A DNA stretch of 64,000 nt from Neiella holothuriorum (GTDB lineage Bacteria; Pseudomonadota; Gammaproteobacteria; Enterobacterales; Neiellaceae). The notes below the pieces were generated by a model that did no database searches, was not told where the DNA came from, and saw nothing but the letters and a program-made list of their open reading frames with translations. A program made the translations under genes and the position numbers. This document shows, piece by piece, positions 1-8,173 of the stretch (position 1 is its first letter; every line of letters begins with the position of its first letter). The stretch lies in the NCBI RefSeq assembly GCF_019457915.1, contig NZ_JAHZSS010000003.1, positions 1-64,000 of the forward strand, given 5' to 3'.

Positions 1-113
1 TGTTTATAGGTCATATCGCCTTTTTCAACTTGCTCAACAACAGACAATTTAAAGGCTAGTGAATAATCGCGCTGAGTGCGCTTTCTTATTGAAGAAATTC
101 GCTTTTCCATCAT
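1..113 (-). CDS. Transposase OrfA, N-terminal fragment (cut by window edge)
   Basis: Reading the minus strand from an ATG pair at 113/110 gives a basic start followed by RDYSLAFKLSVVEQVEKGD and MTYK. This resembles the N-terminal helix-turn-helix of IS3-type OrfA (COG2963) transposases, whose DNA-binding half begins with a similar RDYxxxFKLxVV stretch. Only 37 codons lie in the window, so the catalytic OrfB and the other IS end are unseen. The start is about 37 bases inside a putative terminal repeat, as is usual for such elements. The family call is from motif memory, so the exact IS group is uncertain. Confidence 0.7.
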   Translation of the reverse strand, partial: MMEKRISSIRKRTQRDYSLAFKLSVVEQVEKGDMTYK

Positions 114-150
114 AGGTCTCCAATGTGTAAACCTATTTCAGGACGGGACA
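1..150 (-). mobile_element. Insertion sequence, transposase-proximal end (partial)
   Basis: The element enters from the left edge. Its probable outer end is at 150: on the minus strand 150 to 131 reads TGTCCCGTCCTGAAATAGGT, a TG-starting end like IS3-family terminal repeats, followed about 20 bases later by the transposase start. The other terminal repeat and target duplication lie outside the window, so the boundary is inferred. The end lies about a dozen bases from the adhE terminator, so insertion was in a neutral place beyond the gene. Confidence 0.6.
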
Positions 151-159
151 CTAGGCACA

Positions 160-192
160 AAAAAGCCGCTCATAGGAGCGGCTTTTTTAGCT
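160..192 (-). terminator. Intrinsic terminator of adhE
   Basis: GCCGCT / AGCGGC arms around a short loop are flanked by A-rich and T-rich runs on both sides, giving a bidirectional rho-independent terminator 15 bases past the adhE stop codon. Confidence 0.8.
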
Positions 193-206
193 GTCGAGTA
201 AGTTAA

Positions 207-2885
207 TTACTTTTTAGCAGCAGCTTTCTTTTTTACAGGCGCTTTTTTAGCAGCAGCTTTTGCCATTGCATCGGCACTATCTTCAGGCTCTTGATATTTA
301 CGGCCGTAGTAAGTGTCTAGCAATACTTGCTTGAGTTCGCTAACGAGTGGGTAGCGCGGGTTAGCACCAGTACACTGATCATCGAACGCATCAACAGCAA
401 GTTGATCAACTTTAGCTAGGAAGTCAGCTTCATTAACGCCAGCTTCTTGAATTGACAATGGAATGTTCAATTCTATCTTCAACTCTTCAAGCCAATCTAG
501 CAAGGCATTCAATTTCGCTTCAGTGTTACCTTCAGTGAAACCTAAATGTTCAGCAACTTCTGCATAGCGAGCGCGGGCTTTCGGACGGTCATACTGAGAG
601 AAAGCCGTTTGTTTGGTTGGCGTGTTGGTTGCGTTGAAGCGAACCACGTTAGCCAGCAATAAGGCATTCGCCAAACCGTGTGGGATATGGAATTCCGCAC
701 CGAGTTTGTGAGCCATTGAGTGACACACACCCAAGAAGGCGTTCGCAAATGCGATACCAGCGATGGTTGCTGCGTTGTGAACTTTTTCACGAGCAACAGG
801 ATCTGCTTTACCGTTTTTGTATGAGCTAGGCAGGTATTCTTTCAGCAGTTTCAGCGCTTGTAACGCTTGACCGTCTGAGTATTCGTTAGCCAGAACCGAT
901 ACATATGCTTCCATCGCGTGAGTTACTGCGTCGTAACCACCGAAAGCACATAAAGAAGCTGGCATGTCCATAACCAAGTTGGCATCAACAACAGCCATGG
1001 TAGGAGTCAACTCGTAGTCAGCCAATGGGTATTTCTGGCCAGTTTTGTCGTCAGTAACAACTGCGAACGGAGTAACTTCTGAACCCGTACCTGAAGTGGT
1101 AGTGATACATACCAAGTCAGCTTTAGCGCCCATTTTAGGGAACTTGTAAATACGTTTACGGATGTCCATAAAGCGCATCGACAGATCAGCGAAGTCAGTT
1201 TCTGGGTGCTCGTACATAACCCACATGATTTTCGCAGCATCCATTGGTGAACCACCACCAACAGCCAGAATCACATCAGGCTTGTAGCTGTGACATGCAG
1301 CAGCACCTTTTTCTACGATAGATAGTGTTGGGTCTGCTTCTACGTCGTGGAATATTTCCACTTCCATGCCTTTGTCTTTCAGGATGGCGCGTAGATCATC
1401 GATGTAACCGTGGTTAAACAGGAAGTCATCGGTCACGATCATTGCACGTTTCTTACCGTCCAAATCGTCCATTGCTACTGGCAGTGAACCGCGACGGAAG
1501 TAAACAGATTTAGGTAGTTTGTGCCACAACATGTTTTCAGCTCGCTTAGCAACAATTTTCTTGTTGATCAAGTGTTTTGGACCAACGTTTTCAGAAATGG
1601 CGTTACCACCCCAAGAACCACAACCCAACGTCAGAGATGGGGCTAAGTTAAAGTTGTAGAGGTCACCAATACCACCGTGTGAAGACGGAGTATTCACCAG
1701 AATACGAGCGGTCTTCATTTTGTCGCCGAAGTAAGCGATGCGATCAGCGTTAGCGTCTTGGTCAGTGTAAAGAACAGATGTGTGACCAACACCGCCGATA
1801 TCCAACACGATGCCAGCTTGGCGAACCGCGTCTTCAAAATCTTTGGCTTTATATACGCCCAGCGTAGGAGACAGTTTCTCGTGCGAGAATTCGTCATCGT
1901 AAGATGCTTCTAAGCCTTCACCAATCAGAATCTTGGTGGCTTTAGGAACAGTTACGCCGGCAAGCTCAGCAATTTTATAAGCAGGTTGACCTACGATTTT
2001 TGCATTCAAAGCACCGTCGATCATCAGTACTTTACGTACTTTGTTGGCGTCGGTTTTATTCAATACCGCAGCGCCGTATTTGGCGAAACGCTCAATCGTA
2101 GCGTCATAGACATCTTCAACAACGATAGCGGCTTGCTCAGAAGCACAGATAACACCGTTATCGAATGTTTTAGACATTAAGATAGAAGAAACAGCACGTT
2201 TGATATCGGCAGTTTCGTCAATAACTACAGGTGTGTTACCAGCACCTACACCAATTGCAGGCTTACCTGATGAGTAAGCAGCTTTCACCATGCCTGGACC
2301 ACCAGTAGCAAGGATCAAAGCGATGTCTTCGTGCTTCATCAACGCGTTAGACAGCTCAACTGAAGGTTGGTCAATCCAACCGATAATGCCTTCAGGAGCT
2401 CCAGCGGCAACAGCTGCATCAAGAACAAGCTTGGCAGCGTAGTTAGTTGCATTTTTAGCGCGCGGGTGTGGCGAGAAGAAACAGCCGTTACGCGTTTTTA
2501 AGCTGATGAGTGCTTTAAAGATAGCTGTCGACGTTGGGTTCGTAGTTGGTACGATGGCACAAACAATACCAACTGGCTCAGCGATAGTAATAGTACCGCC
2601 TTCGTCGTTTGACTCGATGACACCGCAAGTTTTGTCATCTTTGTATTTGTTGTAGATAAACTCAGAAGCGAAGTGGTTTTTAATCACTTTATCTTCCATC
2701 ACGCCCATACCAGTCTCTTCGGCGGCCATTTGAGCCAATTCGATACGAGCGGTTGAGGCAGCAAGAGATGCTGCACGGAAGATTTTGTCGACTTGCTCTT
2801 GAGAGAAAGACGCGAACTCTTTTTGGGCTGCTTTTACGCGTGCAATTGCCGCATTGAGTTCTTCTACATTAGTCACTTGGGACAT
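207..2885 (-). CDS. adhE: Bifunctional acetaldehyde-CoA/alcohol dehydrogenase AdhE
   Basis: AdhE reduces acetyl-CoA to acetaldehyde and then ethanol with NADH, a cytoplasmic fermentative step; in enterobacteria it assembles into spirosomes. The 892 residues match the usual size. An N-terminal CoA-acylating aldehyde dehydrogenase domain (about 1-440) carries the catalytic Cys247 in DNGVICASEQ. A C-terminal iron-dependent alcohol dehydrogenase domain (about 450-870) has the GGGSPMDAAK nucleotide-binding loop and the metal-binding His region GVCHSMAHKLG...IPHGLAN. It ends in a Lys/Ala-rich tail, as E. coli AdhE does. It is monocistronic, with its own terminator. The divergent marC-type neighbour repeats the E. 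coli adhE-ychE arrangement. A 9/10 FNR-like site lies about 170 bases upstream, consistent with anaerobic control. Confidence 0.98.
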   Translation of the reverse strand: MSQVTNVEELNAAIARVKAAQKEFASFSQEQVDKIFRAASLAASTARIELAQMAAEETGMGVMEDKVIKNHFASEFIYNKYKDDKTCGVIESNDEGGTITIAEPVGIVCAIVPTTNPTSTAIFKALISLKTRNGCFFSPHPRAKNATNYAAKLVLDAAVAAGAPEGIIGWIDQPSVELSNALMKHEDIALILATGGPGMVKAAYSSGKPAIGVGAGNTPVVIDETADIKRAVSSILMSKTFDNGVICASEQAAIVVEDVYDATIERFAKYGAAVLNKTDANKVRKVLMIDGALNAKIVGQPAYKIAELAGVTVPKATKILIGEGLEASYDDEFSHEKLSPTLGVYKAKDFEDAVRQAGIVLDIGGVGHTSVLYTDQDANADRIAYFGDKMKTARILVNTPSSHGGIGDLYNFNLAPSLTLGCGSWGGNAISENVGPKHLINKKIVAKRAENMLWHKLPKSVYFRRGSLPVAMDDLDGKKRAMIVTDDFLFNHGYIDDLRAILKDKGMEVEIFHDVEADPTLSIVEKGAAACHSYKPDVILAVGGGSPMDAAKIMWVMYEHPETDFADLSMRFMDIRKRIYKFPKMGAKADLVCITTTSGTGSEVTPFAVVTDDKTGQKYPLADYELTPTMAVVDANLVMDMPASLCAFGGYDAVTHAMEAYVSVLANEYSDGQALQALKLLKEYLPSSYKNGKADPVAREKVHNAATIAGIAFANAFLGVCHSMAHKLGAEFHIPHGLANALLLANVVRFNATNTPTKQTAFSQYDRPKARARYAEVAEHLGFTEGNTEAKLNALLDWLEELKIELNIPLSIQEAGVNEADFLAKVDQLAVDAFDDQCTGANPRYPLVSELKQVLLDTYYGRKYQEPEDSADAMAKAAAKKAPVKKKAAAKK

Positions 2886-3513
2886 TGTGTAACTCCGTTA
2901 AAGTTGAAATTTCTTGCCTAAACCAGCTTGCTTTTAGGTACCTGATATACGGTCCATCGCAATTATAGTAAAGAGTAATAAACTCTGTTTAAGCCTGAAA
3001 TCTCGTGTGGGTTGCGCCAATTATATTTTTATTGGCCTGACCAAAATTGACTTCAATCAACTGTAAGTTAATTACGGGAATTGGTGGGATTCCCTGCAAA
3101 AACTTTAGATTGATCACGCAATTTCGATCCTTCAGTTTCAATTCAGTAACTCATCATTGATGCGCTTACCATAACGTAAAGATTTTTAATTTCAAGACTC
3201 AAATAATATAACATTGATCTCGATTAGTTTCTCAGCTAACAGAATAGCTGGTGTTTGTAAAAGTGTCTGAAATACTGCAAAAAAATATTAAATTAAATTG
3301 TTTAAATTATGTGCTTCGATAACTTGTTATGGGCCATCGAGAAGGTGTGCTCATCCACTTGCTTACAAATCCAGCAACATTCACCCACGTTTGCATTACA
3401 AATAGTTATTCGTACGGGCCAAAAACCGTTAAAAAATTTCAATCGTCTATTTTGTTAAAGCGGCGCTAGAATGCGCTTCCTTCTTGAACGAATACCATTA
3501 AGAGCTAACAGCT
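2886..3513. other. Divergent intergenic region adhE / marC-type gene
   Basis: This 628-base, AT-rich stretch has no convincing ORF. It holds the adhE Shine-Dalgarno (GGAG-like bases just before 2885), the FNR-like sites noted separately, and the marC-type upstream region. Its length suggests a long adhE leader or several regulator sites, as in E. coli, but no specific promoter could be assigned with confidence. Confidence 0.5.
3047..3060. promoter_or_regulatory. Candidate FNR-type site upstream of adhE
   Basis: TTGACTTCAATCAA matches the FNR consensus TTGAT-N4-ATCAA at 9 of 10 positions. It is centred about 168 bases before the adhE ATG, in a 628-base divergent intergenic region. A weaker copy, TTGATCTCGATTAG (8/10), is at 3214-3227. 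The position fits anaerobic control of adhE, but no transcription start is known here. Confidence 0.45.
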
Positions 3514-4149
3514 ATGGTTTTTGACAGTGCTTTGTATTTGCAGTTCTTCATCGGTTTGATGGCGATCCTCAATCCGTTTGGTTTGTTGCCGGTGTTTATT
3601 GGCCTCACTAGTCACCAAAGCCATGTTGAACGGGCGCGTACTAACTCAGTAGCAATGCTGACTGTGGTGGTTGCCTTAGTGCTGGTGTTGCTGGTTGGCT
3701 CACTCATTTTGAAAATGTTTGGCATTAGCATCGACAGCTTCCGAATAGCTGGTGGCGCGATGCTGGTATTAATCGCAATTAGTATGCTTAAAGGGCAGCT
3801 TAGCGAGGTTCGCCGTAACCCTGATGAAGTAAGTGAGTCAGAAACTCGTGAATCGGTTGCTGTGGTGCCGTTTGCCATCCCATTAATTGCAGGGCCGGGG
3901 GCGATGACCACGGTTATCGTTTATGCCGCGGAAAATCCAGAATGGCCGCACTTGGTTGGTTTTAGCGCGGGGATCGTCGCTTGTGCCATTATTTGCTGGT
4001 TATCATTTCGTGCGGCGGGCTCAGTCGTTGATATTTTAGGCCAAACGGGTATTAACATTATTACTCGGATCATGGGATTGATTATGATGGCCATGGCCGT
4101 TGAGTTTATGGCGCAAGGGCTGAAAGGAATTTTCCCCGTCTTATCGTAA
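3514..4149 (+). CDS. ychE: MarC family integral membrane protein (YchE-like)
   Basis: This 211-residue protein is mostly hydrophobic, with about six membrane segments. It has the family features of a polar NPFGLLPVFIGLT loop near residue 20 and PFAIPLIAGPGAMTTVI in the middle. MarC/UPF0056 proteins are inner membrane proteins without a proven function; the former link to multiple antibiotic resistance was withdrawn for E. coli MarC. The divergent position next to adhE equals that of ychE in E. coli, supporting orthology. Transcription probably stops at the hairpin between it and the convergent dGTPase gene. Confidence 0.9.
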   Translation: MVFDSALYLQFFIGLMAILNPFGLLPVFIGLTSHQSHVERARTNSVAMLTVVVALVLVLLVGSLILKMFGISIDSFRIAGGAMLVLIAISMLKGQLSEVRRNPDEVSESETRESVAVVPFAIPLIAGPGAMTTVIVYAAENPEWPHLVGFSAGIVACAIICWLSFRAAGSVVDILGQTGINIITRIMGLIMMAMAVEFMAQGLKGIFPVLS

Positions 4150-4151
4150 TG

Positions 4152-4190
4152 ACCGAGCATTAAGAGGCGCAGCCTCGTCTGCTCGGTTTA
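4152..4190 (+). terminator. Hairpin between convergent genes
   Basis: ACCGAGCA (4152-4159) pairs with TGCTCGGT (4180-4187), and an inner GAGGC/GCCTC stem sits in the loop. The T-run is short, so termination strength is uncertain. Confidence 0.5.
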
Positions 4191-4192
4191 AC

Positions 4193-5482
4193 TCAGGCAA
4201 ACAATTCTTTATGAATTCGCACTGCTGACTGATCGGTTAAGGATGAAACCCAGTCAGCAATCACCCGCATGCGACTACTGTCAGTGCTTTGCTGGCGCCA
4301 ACGTTCTTTTGCATCTGCCGGTAACAAACGGGCTGGATCTGACGCGTAAGCTTCAAAAATTGCCATGATCATTTGCTGACCTTTGTACTCAGCGGTTTGT
4401 ACTTGATGGGATTGAATGACATGGTCAAATACAAACTTCTTAAATATTTTCAACGCTTGCAGCGCGGTGCTCGGAAGTGTGGCGTTGTAACTCAGTAACG
4501 GCTCATCAAAATCCTGATTGCGCGAGATCTCAATGGTGGTAATAAAATAGTTTACCAATGCGCCAATGGCATTTTTGCGGATATACGGGAAACGGCTAAA
4601 TAACTGTTCACTAATGCTCATGACGTTTTCATTTATCCAAGGATCGTCAACTTCCATGAGTGCTAACTCTGCTTTAACCCACTGATCGCGCCGCACCATG
4701 TTCAGGGTTATAGCGTCCTCTAAATCATGAATGCCGTAGGCGATATCATCGGCCAACTCCATGATGGAGCAGTCCAGCGATTTGAACTGGGCTTTACGGT
4801 GGCCCTCATCTTTATCTTGGCTTTTGGTGAAGTTGGTGCGCTGGTAGCTTGTAAGTGGCGCGAGTAGCCAATCAAACCAGCGTTGATCGCAGTCATACAA
4901 GGCTTTGGCCGGGTGCCAGTGGGCAGATTTCAACTCTCTTGCATTACGGATATTGGTTTGTGCGTCAGGATTTAGCTTGCTGACATCACCCATCAAAACC
5001 GGATACTTCACCAGCCCCAATAAGCTCCGCCGCGCTAGATTCATGCCAAAAAACTCGGTATAGGGCTCTAATGTGGTAACAATCCGAAAGGTCTGGCCGT
5101 TGCCTTCAAAACCGCCGTGATGGCGCATCATATAGTGCAGGGCAACTTCTCCTCCGTGGCCAAATGGCGGATGGCCTAAGTCGTGGGCTAAACAGAGCGT
5201 TTCTATTAATTCAACGGGGCCAAGCAGATCGGCTAGGTCAGGATATTTTAGTTTGAGCTGAGCATGAATGCCGGAGCCGATTTGTGATGCTTCTAAAGAG
5301 TGCGTTAGGCGTGTCCGGTAGAAATCAGAGCTGCCCACACCATGGATTTGGGTTTTGGCCTGAAGTCGACGAAATGCTGCTGAATGAAGCACTCGGGCGC
5401 GGTCACGCTGAAAAGGCGAGCGGTGATCATCGCGGCGAGCTTTGTTTTCTTCTGAGCGGCGATCTTGCCAAGCGTCTGTCAT
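4193..5482 (-). CDS. dGTP triphosphohydrolase-like HD-domain protein
   Basis: This is a cytoplasmic HD-superfamily enzyme expected to hydrolyse dGTP or other dNTPs to the deoxynucleoside and triphosphate, limiting dNTP pools. The 429-residue length fits the dGTPase type-2 family (COG0232), shorter than E. coli Dgt. Metal ligands are visible: His61 in TRLTHSLEA, and His100-Asp101 in LAHDLGHPPFGHGGE. The YGIHDLEDAI region is also typical. The ATG at 5482 is preferred over an in-frame TTG six bases upstream, because AGGA sits at correct spacing only for the ATG. It stands alone, convergent with the marC-type gene. Confidence 0.92.
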   Translation of the reverse strand: MTDAWQDRRSEENKARRDDHRSPFQRDRARVLHSAAFRRLQAKTQIHGVGSSDFYRTRLTHSLEASQIGSGIHAQLKLKYPDLADLLGPVELIETLCLAHDLGHPPFGHGGEVALHYMMRHHGGFEGNGQTFRIVTTLEPYTEFFGMNLARRSLLGLVKYPVLMGDVSKLNPDAQTNIRNARELKSAHWHPAKALYDCDQRWFDWLLAPLTSYQRTNFTKSQDKDEGHRKAQFKSLDCSIMELADDIAYGIHDLEDAITLNMVRRDQWVKAELALMEVDDPWINENVMSISEQLFSRFPYIRKNAIGALVNYFITTIEISRNQDFDEPLLSYNATLPSTALQALKIFKKFVFDHVIQSHQVQTAEYKGQQMIMAIFEAYASDPARLLPADAKERWRQQSTDSSRMRVIADWVSSLTDQSAVRIHKELFA

Positions 5483-5606
5483 GAGCAATTCCTGATTTTG
5501 TTCATTCTTTTAACAGCTTGTCACAGTCTGTGCAGTGCAACAAGCCACGCGAGAGTTAGCTGCTAAACTGCTTGTCATAACAATGATGTTGAAATGGGAA
5601 TATGCC

Positions 5607-6641
5607 ATGTCGCTTATGAATGATTTGGTGATTGATAAACAACGTGCGAGCAGACTTCCGATGGCGGCTGCTTGGTGCATCAAGCTATCACTGATGTTTG
5701 TTTTAATGGCAAGTGGAGCATTGCAAGCATCTGAATTGAGCTTATGGCAAGGCGATGCAAAAGCGCGAATAACGGGCTTTATCAACGCGGTTAGCGATCC
5801 CAAGTCACCTAGTTACGTGGCGCCAGCTGAGCGAGTCGCAGTTATTGATAACAATGGCACCATGTGGGCTGAGCAGCCTGCGTCGCCGCAACTGTTATTT
5901 GCCATGGCTCAGGCCCAAAACATGGTCAACGAAAATCCAGAGTTGCTAAATCAGCCGGTATTCAAAGCGGCCAATAATAATGACTTGGAGACGCTGCGTA
6001 GCCAAGGTATTACCGGTCTACTGCAGTTATTTATAGCCACTCACGTCGGCCTACCTATCGCTGAATTTGAAGCTCGCGTGAGCCGCTGGATTGCAACCGC
6101 TAAGAACCCGAAAACGAATCAATTGCACACGGATATGACGTACCTGCCAATGTTGGAGTTGCTGGCCTTATTGCGCAAACATGACTTTGATATATGGCTT
6201 GCCACCAGTGGTAGTGCAGGGTTTGTTCGTGCTTGGAGTGAACAGGTTTACGCCATTCCACCAGACCGAGTGATTGCTAGCGAACTGAGAACTGAATATC
6301 GCGTGCTCAATGGCCGCCCCAGTTTAATTCATATGCCGGAGGTTGGTTTTATCAATTCGAAGGGCAACAAAGTGGTAGCGATTAATGAACGGATTGGCCG
6401 CAGACCCATACTCGCTATTGGAAACTCAGACCACGATATCGCCATGTTGGAATGGACCACAAGCGGCGAGGGCAAGCGCTTGGGTATTTTGATTCACCAT
6501 ACTGACAGCAAACGTGAATTTGCCTATGACAAAGATGCCTACGCAGCGACCTTAGATGAAGGGCTAGCAACAGCTAAACAGCAAGATTGGCTTGTGGTTG
6601 ATATGAAGCAGGATTGGACTCAAGTCTTTAAGTGGCAGTAA
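5607..6641 (+). CDS. Exported HAD-family phosphatase-like protein
   Basis: This protein of about 344 residues starts at ATG 5607, with GGGAA seven bases upstream; longer starts (GTG 5535) lack a ribosome site. A hydrophobic stretch at residues 23-40 ends in ASGALQAS, suggesting a signal peptide with a long N-region and a periplasmic location. The HAD domain begins at IDNNGTMWAEQ (Asp81). The usual motif in this family is DNDGT, so the second Asp, the general acid/base, is replaced by Asn83. The threonine/serine motif LATSGS and the late acidic motif GNSDHDIAML are present. The substrate is unknown, and reduced or altered activity is possible. A strong terminator follows. Confidence 0.85.
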   Translation: MSLMNDLVIDKQRASRLPMAAAWCIKLSLMFVLMASGALQASELSLWQGDAKARITGFINAVSDPKSPSYVAPAERVAVIDNNGTMWAEQPASPQLLFAMAQAQNMVNENPELLNQPVFKAANNNDLETLRSQGITGLLQLFIATHVGLPIAEFEARVSRWIATAKNPKTNQLHTDMTYLPMLELLALLRKHDFDIWLATSGSAGFVRAWSEQVYAIPPDRVIASELRTEYRVLNGRPSLIHMPEVGFINSKGNKVVAINERIGRRPILAIGNSDHDIAMLEWTTSGEGKRLGILIHHTDSKREFAYDKDAYAATLDEGLATAKQQDWLVVDMKQDWTQVFKWQ

Positions 6642-6684
6642 TACCGCTGATTTGATGATGCATTGCTTTTGGGGTAATGAAAGT

Positions 6685-6723
6685 GGCCGAGCCGTTCAAT
6701 ACAAGAACGGCGCGGCCTTTTTA
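6685..6723 (+). terminator. Intrinsic terminator after HAD gene
   Basis: GGCCGAGCCGTTC (6685-6697) pairs with GAACGGCGCGGCC (6705-6717) with one mismatch, followed by TTTTT. It overlaps the end of the convergent GTPase gene's 3' side and may serve both. Confidence 0.8.
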
Positions 6724-6724
6724 G

Positions 6725-7768
6725 TTAATAGCCTTTTTTAACGTGCCGAGAGGCCGTACCAACGGTTTTCACCATTTTCCCAAATGCCTTGTCTTTGGCT
6801 CTTCGCTCAGCAAGTGTGGCACTGTTTCTTGCTTGCTCAGACAACAGTTTGCGGTAGTTACTGAGTCGACGTGGATCTAATGCTTTACTTGCCAATGCCT
6901 GTTGAATAGAGCAACCAGGCTCAGTGGTATGCTGACAATCGCTGAACCGGCATTGACTTGCTAGCGCTTCAACATCCGCAAAGGTCTGTTTTACGCCTTG
7001 TTCGCATGCCGCCAGCTGCAACTCCCGCATGCCCGGTGTGTCAATCAATACCGCTCCGGAAGGCAGAAAGTGAATCGAGCGAGCCGTCGTTGTGTGGCGG
7101 CCTTTACTATCATCTTGCCGAATCTCACCGATTTGTTGGTCTGTTTGCCCCATCAGCGTATTCACCAAGGTTGACTTACCAACCCCCGAAGATCCGAGCA
7201 GCGCGATACTTTGACCTTGCTGTGTCCAGTCTGCTAAGCACAGACAACTGCTCTGATCGCGCGCATCTACCGATACCACACGAAGCATGGGATCGAGCTG
7301 TTGAACGGCCGAACATTTGTCTTCAGCATCATTGCACATGTCTTGTTTTGTTAGCACCACGACGGGCTCAACCTGAGCGTCATGGGCGAGTGCTAAATAG
7401 CGCTCGATACGGCTCAGGTTAAAATCGTGATTAAGAGAGCAAACAACAAACAAAGTGTCGACATTCGCGGCAATCTGCTGTGCTTTGGCTGCGCTACCTG
7501 CCGCTTTTCGACGAAATAGCGATTTGCGCTCAAGCCGGCGTATTAGCAGATTATTGGTATCAAGTAGCAACCAGTCGCCCACCGTGAACGATGCGGATTC
7601 GGTATCAATCGCAAGTTTTAATGTGGCGTGGTTTGTTTGCACTACATATTCATTCCGATGAATGGTAACAATGCGTGCAATGGTGGCATGTTCATACTCG
7701 TCAAGCGCGAGTTGTTGCTGAAAAAAAGGCTGCCAGCCTAATTGGTGTAGAGAAATTAAAGAATTCAT
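6725..7768 (-). CDS. rsgA: RsgA-type circularly permuted ribosome GTPase
   Basis: RsgA GTPases bind the 30S subunit late in assembly and hydrolyse GTP. The 347-residue protein shows an OB-like N-terminal domain, then the permuted G motifs: VVVLTKQD (G4), LLGSSGVGKSTL (G1) and LIDTPGMREL (G3). A C-terminal zinc knuckle follows, with Cys-x5-Cys-x-His-x4-Pro-Gly-Cys spacing. ATG 7768 is preferred to TTG 7825, as AGG lies about nine bases upstream. The N-terminus, starting LHQLGWQPFF, resembles the variant group of RsgA-like GTPases rather than the gammaproteobacterial gene beside orn and psd, so this may be a second paralogue. Confidence 0.9.
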   Translation of the reverse strand: MNSLISLHQLGWQPFFQQQLALDEYEHATIARIVTIHRNEYVVQTNHATLKLAIDTESASFTVGDWLLLDTNNLLIRRLERKSLFRRKAAGSAAKAQQIAANVDTLFVVCSLNHDFNLSRIERYLALAHDAQVEPVVVLTKQDMCNDAEDKCSAVQQLDPMLRVVSVDARDQSSCLCLADWTQQGQSIALLGSSGVGKSTLVNTLMGQTDQQIGEIRQDDSKGRHTTTARSIHFLPSGAVLIDTPGMRELQLAACEQGVKQTFADVEALASQCRFSDCQHTTEPGCSIQQALASKALDPRRLSNYRKLLSEQARNSATLAERRAKDKAFGKMVKTVGTASRHVKKGY

Positions 7769-8173
7769 TTTGTGTTGCCTGTGCGTACAGAAATACCCTG
7801 TGAAATCACAGAGGATCAAGCGCAATGAAACAATTTGCCTACGCTGTACTCGCAGCTCAAAGGCAGTTGTTCTATTGCGGAGCTAAAGCATCACCGGGTA
7901 AAGCAAACAACGAGAGGGCGTTGGCTCGCTCTAGTTAGAAACTATTACCGGGTGGGTTTGCAACACAATCATCAATTTCTCCGTTCATCTTTATTCAGTC
8001 GCAGGATTATAACGCGCAAACGGTACAATGCCGCTAGCAACGCATCGCTGAATTTTGATCTACTTCGGCTGAATTGAAAAAAAATATTGTGGCGCGCAAG
8101 CCCAACACAACAACGGCCTCGCAATGAGGCCGTTATTAAGAAACTTAGTCAGGATTGTTCTTAGGCGCCGGTC
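7769..8173. other. Intergenic region, no gene seen
   Basis: About 400 bases between the rsgA-like start and the alaA stop. A plus-strand open frame at 7835-8077 has no ribosome site and a composition unlike the neighbouring genes. Only the alaA terminator hairpin near 8112-8134 is recognisable. Confidence 0.5.
8112..8134 (-). terminator. Terminator hairpin after alaA
   Basis: AACGGCCTC (8112-8120) and GAGGCCGTT (8126-8134) form a nine-base-pair stem with a five-base loop, 40 bases past the alaA stop. The T-run on the minus strand is weak (TGTTGTGTTGG). Confidence 0.55.

Noticed and set aside
7835-8077. 80-residue plus-strand open frame
   Set aside because: No ribosome site, no signal or domain, and composition unlike neighbouring genes; likely chance in an intergenic region.
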